A DNA stretch of 64,000 bases from Saprospiraceae bacterium. Lineage in GTDB: Bacteria; Bacteroidota; Bacteroidia; Chitinophagales; Saprospiraceae. The notes beneath the pieces were generated by a model, which was given only the letters and a program-made list of their open reading frames with translations, made no database searches and was not told where the DNA came from. The stretch covers positions 620,001 to 684,000 of the forward strand of contig JADJOB010000001.1 in the NCBI GenBank assembly GCA_016714025.1, given 5' to 3'. Made by a program: the position numbers and the translations under genes. Below, in pieces: positions 59,052-64,000 of this stretch; position 1 is the first letter of the stretch, and each line of letters starts with the position of its first letter.

Positions 59052-59966
59052 TTGAAAACAAGAATTATTATTCTCTTTACTTTGGCAATTGTTACTTTAT
59101 GCCTTAAAACCACCCTTGGCCAAGGGTGCAGTGATGCGGGCTTCTGTACAGTATCTGGCCTCAAACCAGGATCGTTTGATACCTTATCAGGATCAAAAAA
59201 CAAACTTGCTTTTGGCGGATCCATAGCAAAAGCAGACCATGATATTTCAATCCTTGCAAATTATATAGAATTCAGTCGTTCTATTTCTAGTAAATTTTCA
59301 ATTCATTGTAAAATCACCAGCATTCGCCAGGAAGGAAACCAAATTTCAAATTTTAATTTATCTGATCTATATTTTTCTTCAAATTTTTTATTAAATAAAT
59401 ATTCTAAAATATTAGTTGGAATTAAAATACCCTTAACTAATGCAAACAAAATTAAAGATGATTATTCATTGCCAATGGATTACCAGTCCAGTTTAGGTAC
59501 TTTTGATCTAATTCTTGGTTTGAATTTTAAAATTAAACAACTTCAATTAGCTATAGGATACGAACAAGCCTTAACAAAAAACAAGAATGAATTTTTAGCT
59601 GAAAACCATTCTACATCAAGTATATTAAATGATTTTCAATCTACCAATCACTATAGCCGAAAGGCAGATGTATTGGCCCGCCTGGCCTATCCTTATATGC
59701 TTTTAACAAAATTAAAAATTACACCTGCGGTGTTGGCAATTTACCATGTAGCCAATGATAAATATGACAATGCGTTCAATACTACCCTTGAAATTCCAGG
59801 TTCCAAAGGCTTAACTCTAAATGGAAATTTATTTATTGATTACGAATTACATCCAAAACATACTGTGCAACTCAGTGGAGGCTTTCCATTTGTTGTCAGG
59901 GACAATCGACCGGATGGTTTAACGCGTAAATTTGTTTTAAACCTGGAATATGGGTTTACATTTTAA
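59052..59966 (+). CDS. Outer-membrane beta-barrel protein with CSDAGFC motif, TTG start
   Basis: No upstream ATG exists; TTG at 59,052 gives signal peptide MKTRIIILFTLAIVTLCLKTTLGQ. The mature chain begins GCSDAGFCTVSGLKPG, two cysteines likely bridged, then about twelve amphipathic strands (SKFSIHCKITSIRQEG, KILVGIKIPLTNANKI, FDLILGLNFKIKQLQLAIGYEQ) ending in ...KFVLNLEYGFTF, a typical outer-membrane C-terminus with final Phe. 304 aa. I recall the CSDAGFC start from other Bacteroidota outer-membrane proteins without assigned function. No partner gene is obvious; the DUF1801 genes follow. Confidence 0.75.
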   Translation: MKTRIIILFTLAIVTLCLKTTLGQGCSDAGFCTVSGLKPGSFDTLSGSKNKLAFGGSIAKADHDISILANYIEFSRSISSKFSIHCKITSIRQEGNQISNFNLSDLYFSSNFLLNKYSKILVGIKIPLTNANKIKDDYSLPMDYQSSLGTFDLILGLNFKIKQLQLAIGYEQALTKNKNEFLAENHSTSSILNDFQSTNHYSRKADVLARLAYPYMLLTKLKITPAVLAIYHVANDKYDNAFNTTLEIPGSKGLTLNGNLFIDYELHPKHTVQLSGGFPFVVRDNRPDGLTRKFVLNLEYGFTF

Positions 59967-60003
59967 AATAGTTTTAGCTTATTAAATTTATATAGCTAAC
60001 AAA

Positions 60004-60399
60004 ATGAATACCGAATTTAAAACCGTAGAAGAATATATTGCTTCCTTTCCAATTGAAACCCAGAAAATACTTACTAAAATACGTAGTGTGATTAAAAAAA
60101 ATGCAATCGCCGCCATGGAGGGAATTAGTTATGGGATGCCAGCCTATAAATTAAATGGAAAACCATTGGTATATTTTGGTGGTTATAAAAATCATGTTGG
60201 CTTTTATGCGACTCCCAGCGGCCATTCTTCATTTGAAAAAGAACTTTCACTTTATAAACAAGGAAAAGGATCTGTACAATTTCCATTAAGCCAGGCCATA
60301 CCTTATGATCTGATTGCCCGCATAGTCGCCTTCAGAGTTAATGAAAATAATACAAAAAAAATAGTTAATGGCAAAAACAATAAAGCAGTCAAAAACTGA
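60004..60399 (+). CDS. DUF1801 family protein (YdhG-like), first of two
   Basis: Small cytoplasmic protein of the YdhG/DUF1801 group, which has a frataxin-like alpha-beta fold; Bacillus YdhG is described as a putative iron chaperone. Landmarks: TVEEYIASFPIETQKILTKI, AMEGISYGMPAYKLNGKPLVYF, HVGFYATPSGHSSFEKEL, and GKGSVQFPLSQAIPYDLIARIV. 131 aa, including a Lys/Asn-rich C-terminal tail encoded in the overlap. It overlaps the next DUF1801 gene by 32 bases. Confidence 0.9.
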   Translation: MNTEFKTVEEYIASFPIETQKILTKIRSVIKKNAIAAMEGISYGMPAYKLNGKPLVYFGGYKNHVGFYATPSGHSSFEKELSLYKQGKGSVQFPLSQAIPYDLIARIVAFRVNENNTKKIVNGKNNKAVKN

Positions 60400-60784
60400 T
60401 GATGTCAACGACTATTTGGATAAATTGGTGCATCCATTGAAAGGGGTCCTGCTGGAATTACGACAGCATCTATTAACGAGATTTTCTGAAATCAGCGAAC
60501 ACATAAAATGGAATTCTTTAAGTTTCTATTTTAATGGTGATATGAACGCTTTTAATCCCAAAGAATACAAGCGCGATCTGCTGGTTGTAAATTTAAATAA
60601 AAAAGAATATGTCTTGTTGGTCTTTCCTACCGGCTACACCATATTACATAAAAGTCAATTACTTGAGGGCGACTACGCAGATGGAAGAAGAATGGTTAAA
60701 ATTTATTCAACTGCGGACTTAACAAGCAATAAAGACGAGTTATTTAATATCATTGAATCCTGGATCAGCCAAATAGACAAATAA
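60368..60784 (+). CDS. DUF1801 family protein, second of two
   Basis: 138 aa of the same superfamily but a different branch: DDVNDYLDKLVHPLKGVLLEL, SEISEHIKWNSLSFYFNGDM, YVLLVFPTGYTILHKSQLLEG and DGRRMVKIYSTADL. Sequence similarity to its upstream neighbour is limited to the fold pattern, so this is not a recent tandem duplication. The 32-base overlap indicates coupled translation. Function unknown. Confidence 0.87.
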   Translation: MAKTIKQSKTDDVNDYLDKLVHPLKGVLLELRQHLLTRFSEISEHIKWNSLSFYFNGDMNAFNPKEYKRDLLVVNLNKKEYVLLVFPTGYTILHKSQLLEGDYADGRRMVKIYSTADLTSNKDELFNIIESWISQIDK

Positions 60785-60800
60785 TATTTACATTCCAGTG

Positions 60801-61661
60801 ATGAGGTTACTCCATATCCTTTTTTTTATTACTATCCTGATCAGTTGCAAAAAGCAAGATGTAGGTTCAATACAAGCTGTTGAGTCTAAAATGAAAAATC
60901 AACAGATTTTTAAATTGTATTCTGAACAAGTTAAAGATACCTTTAAAATATTTGTTGGTCTGCCTGAAAAAATCGATTCTTTAGCAGGCACGCTATATCC
61001 TGTGGTTTACTTACTTGATGCAAACTTTTACTTTAACATGGTTTATGAAATGCTTATTAAATATAATGAGGTTGGTTTGATTAGACCACTGATTTTAATA
61101 GGAATTGGGTATGATGATTTGCATACTATGGATTCGCTTAGGTGCAGAGATTATACCTATCCACAAGCATTGGCAGATTATAAAATGGCCACAAGTGGTG
61201 GCGCCAAAATATTTTTGGAATTCCTTAAAGACGAATTGATTCCAATCATTGAAAAGAAATATTCTGTAGATACTTTCAAAAGAATATTGATGGGTCATTC
61301 CCTGGGTGGCTATTTTACAATTTTTGCACTACTCCATGATCTTTCACAAAATGAGGTATTTTTTAATGGTTATGTGGCTGCCAGTCCATCCTGCCATTAT
61401 AATAACAATTACATTTTGGAAACTTATAAACAGAGTCACTTTATATCAAACAATCAGACCAACCTATTTGTAGCATTTGGTGGATTGGAAGATCAGGAAG
61501 ATCCTGAAGTAATCAGATCAGAAACTGTTTTAAACACGCTTGATGGACTATTAAAACATAAAATCAACTACAATTCATCTCTTTTTTCAAATTTAGGCCA
61601 TATGGAAACCGCTATGCCTGGTTTTTATAAAGGTTTGCAAAGCATTTTGGAAGTTGAATAA
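60801..61661 (+). CDS. Lipoprotein alpha/beta-hydrolase of the esterase D/enterochelin-esterase type
   Basis: ATG at 60,801, directly after an in-frame GTG; the signal ends in a lipobox (TILISC, about residue 17), predicting a lipidated protein. The esterase fold has YPVVYLLDANFYFNMVYEML, LILIGIGYDD, the nucleophile elbow LMGHSLGGYFT (Ser in GHSLGG), and the catalytic His near FSNLGHMETAMPGF. 287 aa, similar to predicted esterases (YbbA/BesA-like) acting on siderophores or acyl esters. It ends just before the beta-helix gene. Confidence 0.88.
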   Translation: MRLLHILFFITILISCKKQDVGSIQAVESKMKNQQIFKLYSEQVKDTFKIFVGLPEKIDSLAGTLYPVVYLLDANFYFNMVYEMLIKYNEVGLIRPLILIGIGYDDLHTMDSLRCRDYTYPQALADYKMATSGGAKIFLEFLKDELIPIIEKKYSVDTFKRILMGHSLGGYFTIFALLHDLSQNEVFFNGYVAASPSCHYNNNYILETYKQSHFISNNQTNLFVAFGGLEDQEDPEVIRSETVLNTLDGLLKHKINYNSSLFSNLGHMETAMPGFYKGLQSILEVE

Positions 61662-61710
61662 AATTCAGTATCTTAGTAACAATATATGGTTTATATTCAA
61701 ACTTTCTGAA

Positions 61711-63405
61711 ATGAGATTTATATTCTTAATTTCTTTGCTCATTTTTATTCATATTAATTTAAATGGAGCCAGTTACTTCGTTTCGAATACTGTTAAACTC
61801 ACAGGGGATGGAAGTATGTTGAATCCATGGACCCTTCAAAAAGCGTTTGATCATCCATCCGCACTTAAACCCGGGGACACCGTTTGGATACGCGGTGGTA
61901 TTTATACCAATGATTATGATGCACAAACTTCATTTAATTGTAAAACAAATGGAACTTTAAACGCGCCCATTATTTTTAAAAATTATAATGGCGAACGTGT
62001 ATTGATTGATGGGGCTAAATCTTATACCATCTTTGCCGGATTGGGGAATTGCAGTTATACCTGGTTTTGGGGACTTGAAGTCATCAATTCAAGTGCAACA
62101 GATCGAAACCATGATATTTTAGGTGGCATTACCTGTACTGCCGAAAACATCAAATTTATTAACATGATCGTCCATGATACAGGTAGTGGAATCGACGCAT
62201 GGAAGACTGCAAAGAATACTGAAATCTATGGTTGCATAATATACCATATTGGTAATAACCTTTTAAACGGCACAAATTGGGAAGGGCACGGACATGGAAT
62301 GTATTTACAAAATGACACCTTTGGAACCAAATTGATTCACAATAACATCGTATTTAACACATTTGGAAATGGAATTAAAATCTGGCAGACGACAACTACC
62401 GCTCCTATAGGAAATTTTGATATTCGCAATAATATTTTATTTAATGGTGGGTCCGCATCAGAAAATCTGGGTGGAGTTGGAAATAATTCGCGAACGCATA
62501 ACTTTTTTGTTTTATCAAACGGACCAAATAACCCATTGGTAAATACAGTTATTAAACACAATTATACATTTGCTGGTTTGAATAGCCCACGCCCACCGGT
62601 CAATGCTTTTGGATTAAATTATGGAGTAAAAAATTTAATTCTCGATAGTAATTATTTAACTTGCCAAACCCGATTGGGATTTAATAATACACCGATATTC
62701 AATGCATCGATACAAGGGAATCGATTCATTGGGGGGATTCCATCCGTATACGGTTACTATTTATGGGGATTTGCTCAAACGGATTTTCCTGAAAATCAAT
62801 ATATCCCAGAAATACCTTCTAGTGGACTCGAGTATTTTATATTGCCTAATAAATACGAACCAGAAAAGTCGCATCTGGTGATTTATAATTGGGATAGTTT
62901 AGAAACTGTTCAAATAAATTGTAATCAAACAGGACTTAAACCCGGAGATTCATATGACTTAATCAATGTAATGGATTACCAAGCAGATGTGATCCCTGGT
63001 CAATTTCCAGCAGATGGAATCCTTAAGATCCCCATGATTCAACACAGCTATGCAAAACCAATTGGTTCGACGCAAGCAGTTGCTTCCCAATTTCCAGTTT
63101 TTGGGGTATTTATAATTCGCAAAAACGAAAGTCAGTTTCCTAATATTCTATCAGACGGAGTTAAAAAAAGTACAATTCAAATATTTCCCAATCCAAGCAA
63201 TGGAAAGTTTAAAATTATTGGTAAAGAGCAAATAGATACGTATACTCTTTATGACAATAAAGGAAATCAGGCTTATTCGGAAAAAGTAGTTTCGTCAGCA
63301 TCTACAATAGATTTAGATTTTTCAAACTTACCAAAAGGCATCTACTTTTTGAAAGTTCAAACTAAAAACTATATAAGTACGAATAAATTGATTATATTAG
63401 ATTAA
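61711..63405 (+). CDS. Secreted right-handed beta-helix protein with type IX sorting domain
   Basis: The ATG at 61,711 gives signal MRFIFLISLLIFIHINLNGASYFVS; a TTG extension overlapping the esterase gene is rejected. Residues about 30-360 form a parallel beta-helix of polysaccharide-lyase/glycosidase type: DGSMLNPWTLQKAFDHPSAL and PGDTVWIRGGIYTNDYD are the usual DUF1565-like opening, followed by stacked repeats (FINMIVHDTGSGIDAWKT, LIHNNIVFNTFGNGIKIW). A C-terminal sorting domain begins IQIFPNPSNGKFKI. 564 aa. Catalytic identity is not visible; carbohydrate binding or cleavage is plausible. Confidence 0.87.
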   Translation: MRFIFLISLLIFIHINLNGASYFVSNTVKLTGDGSMLNPWTLQKAFDHPSALKPGDTVWIRGGIYTNDYDAQTSFNCKTNGTLNAPIIFKNYNGERVLIDGAKSYTIFAGLGNCSYTWFWGLEVINSSATDRNHDILGGITCTAENIKFINMIVHDTGSGIDAWKTAKNTEIYGCIIYHIGNNLLNGTNWEGHGHGMYLQNDTFGTKLIHNNIVFNTFGNGIKIWQTTTTAPIGNFDIRNNILFNGGSASENLGGVGNNSRTHNFFVLSNGPNNPLVNTVIKHNYTFAGLNSPRPPVNAFGLNYGVKNLILDSNYLTCQTRLGFNNTPIFNASIQGNRFIGGIPSVYGYYLWGFAQTDFPENQYIPEIPSSGLEYFILPNKYEPEKSHLVIYNWDSLETVQINCNQTGLKPGDSYDLINVMDYQADVIPGQFPADGILKIPMIQHSYAKPIGSTQAVASQFPVFGVFIIRKNESQFPNILSDGVKKSTIQIFPNPSNGKFKIIGKEQIDTYTLYDNKGNQAYSEKVVSSASTIDLDFSNLPKGIYFLKVQTKNYISTNKLIILD

Positions 63406-63707
63406 TTGAATTTTTAAAAGTGAATTTTTTGAATACCAAGTCCACTAGCTAGACTAAAACAATTGAGTAATCTGATATTTTAAGGTATAGACCTTTAATT
63501 AATACCAATGAATTAAAAAATGTTTTCAGTCTTATAATAATATAAATTTTAAATAAAATAGGTATTTGTTAATTGAGTAAATATTCACAACCTTAGTGAA
63601 TTCAAGCGTATAATTATTATTAAGTAAATTTAAATATAAAACAAAAAACTATCATTCAAATACCTTTGAAAGATAAATTATATATAAATTTGGGATACTT
63701 ATAATTT
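63406..63707. other. AT-rich intergenic region
   Basis: About 300 bases holding the promoter motif at 63,685 and otherwise nothing recognised: no terminator hairpin, RNA fold or repeat. Confidence 0.5.
63685..63692 (+). promoter_or_regulatory. Candidate promoter TAAATTTG with TTTG 16 bases upstream
   Basis: Exact TAnnTTTG match, with TTTG at 63,665-63,668 a little closer than the usual 19-21 bases. The ATG of the last gene follows 15 bases after the element. Confidence 0.45.
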
Positions 63708-64000
63708 ATGAAACATTTTCTTTGGACATTGATGCTCATATATGGCAGTTGCTGCTGTGTTTTTGCTCAAAACAAGTCCAAAATCGATTCCTTGATAAAA
63801 GCGTTGGCAGGAAACCAGACTGATACGTTGGGCGTTCGAACGATGCTATTACTTTCCGCTGAATATTTTATAAGCAATCCAAACAGGGCGTTTCAATATA
63901 GCCAGGAAGCAAATCGATTATCGGATAAGTTGAATTACAACTTTGGCCGAATCCAAAGTTTAGCCTGGTTGGCGTATTTTCATGAACAAAATGGACAAAT
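63708..64000 (+). CDS. Exported TPR-type protein, C-terminus cut by window edge
   Basis: From ATG 63,708 the frame is open to the window end (97 codons). The signal peptide MKHFLWTLMLIYGSCCCVFAQ is followed by KSKIDSLIKALAGN and helical repeats: RTMLLLSAEYFISNPNRAF and NFGRIQSLAWLAYFHEQNGQ. This start is typical of Bacteroidota sensor proteins with periplasmic TPR units ahead of a histidine kinase, adenylate cyclase or LuxR-type output, but the output domain lies beyond the window, so the class is not certain. Confidence 0.7.
   Translation, partial: MKHFLWTLMLIYGSCCCVFAQNKSKIDSLIKALAGNQTDTLGVRTMLLLSAEYFISNPNRAFQYSQEANRLSDKLNYNFGRIQSLAWLAYFHEQNGQ

Noticed and set aside
1..64000. tRNA or rRNA genes, insertion sequences, prophage or restriction/defence islands
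   Set aside because: I looked through the intergenic gaps and gene products and saw no tRNA cloverleaf sequence, rRNA segment, transposase, integrase or known defence gene apart from the zeta-like kinase.

Overview
The window is AT-rich chromosomal DNA of a member of the Bacteroidota, probably of the Saprospirales/Chitinophagales side of the phylum (lineage is inference). Supporting signs are: several secreted proteins ending in a C-terminal sorting domain of the type IX secretion system (PNP-type start, final beta strands); families largely confined to this phylum (the GlmU-like sugar nucleotidyltransferase, DUF2480, GH97, the double-DTGA aspartic protease with PDZ, the PstS-like lipoprotein next to a TPR protein); and many start sites preceded by TAnnTTTG, the -7 element of the Bacteroidota primary sigma factor. 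I see no rRNA, tRNA, CRISPR array, insertion sequence or prophage. It reads as ordinary chromosome with a few accessory insertions.

Layout. 1-13.8 kb: a cut-off membrane protein, a GH20 hexosaminidase, a spermidine-synthase-like methyltransferase, GlmU-like protein and ribosomal L31, apolipoprotein N-acyltransferase, a sugar-phosphate isomerase, an aspartic protease, a degenerate membrane EEP-fold protein and a lamin-tail secreted protein. 13.9-25.7 kb: aspartate-semialdehyde dehydrogenase, a coiled-coil protein with a HAD-like protein, a block of 8-bp and 93-bp tandem repeats, a large M36 metallopeptidase, RlmB, a TraB/GumN protein, DUF2480 overlapping ScpB, and RadA. 25.8-31.3 kb: an envelope-glycan group (GT39 and GT2 on +, facing an epimerase and an LPG-synthase-type membrane protein on -), then a YitT transporter. 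31.4-43.5 kb: a beta-oxidation fusion protein, a molybdenum formate dehydrogenase with NuoG-like N-terminus, two small exported proteins, a GH97 glucosidase, an Smr protein, a PstS-like lipoprotein and a TPR protein.

43.7-55.7 kb: FAH-family hydrolase, TrpRS, RidA, L32 and DUF177; a secreted serine hydrolase; a TM2 lipoprotein with DUF2752; a small beta-barrel protein; Ddl; a zeta-toxin-like kinase with a tiny overlapping gene; a PASTA protein, rhodanese, YraN, gamma-carbonic anhydrase and a TIGR00266 protein. 55.9-64 kb: a candidate structured RNA, a second serine hydrolase, an RCC1 propeller protein, an outer-membrane protein, two DUF1801 proteins, a lipoprotein esterase, a beta-helix protein and the start of a TPR protein.

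The points most worth a second look are the zeta-kinase/49-residue gene pair wedged between ddl and the PASTA gene (51.8-52.5 kb), a three-hairpin RNA ending in an intrinsic terminator (55,955-56,052), and a 40-bp intergenic repeat found in two inverted copies (22.75 and 43.65 kb) with a compensatory base change in its hairpin. None can be proved from this sequence alone. No large novel defence or biosynthetic system was found.
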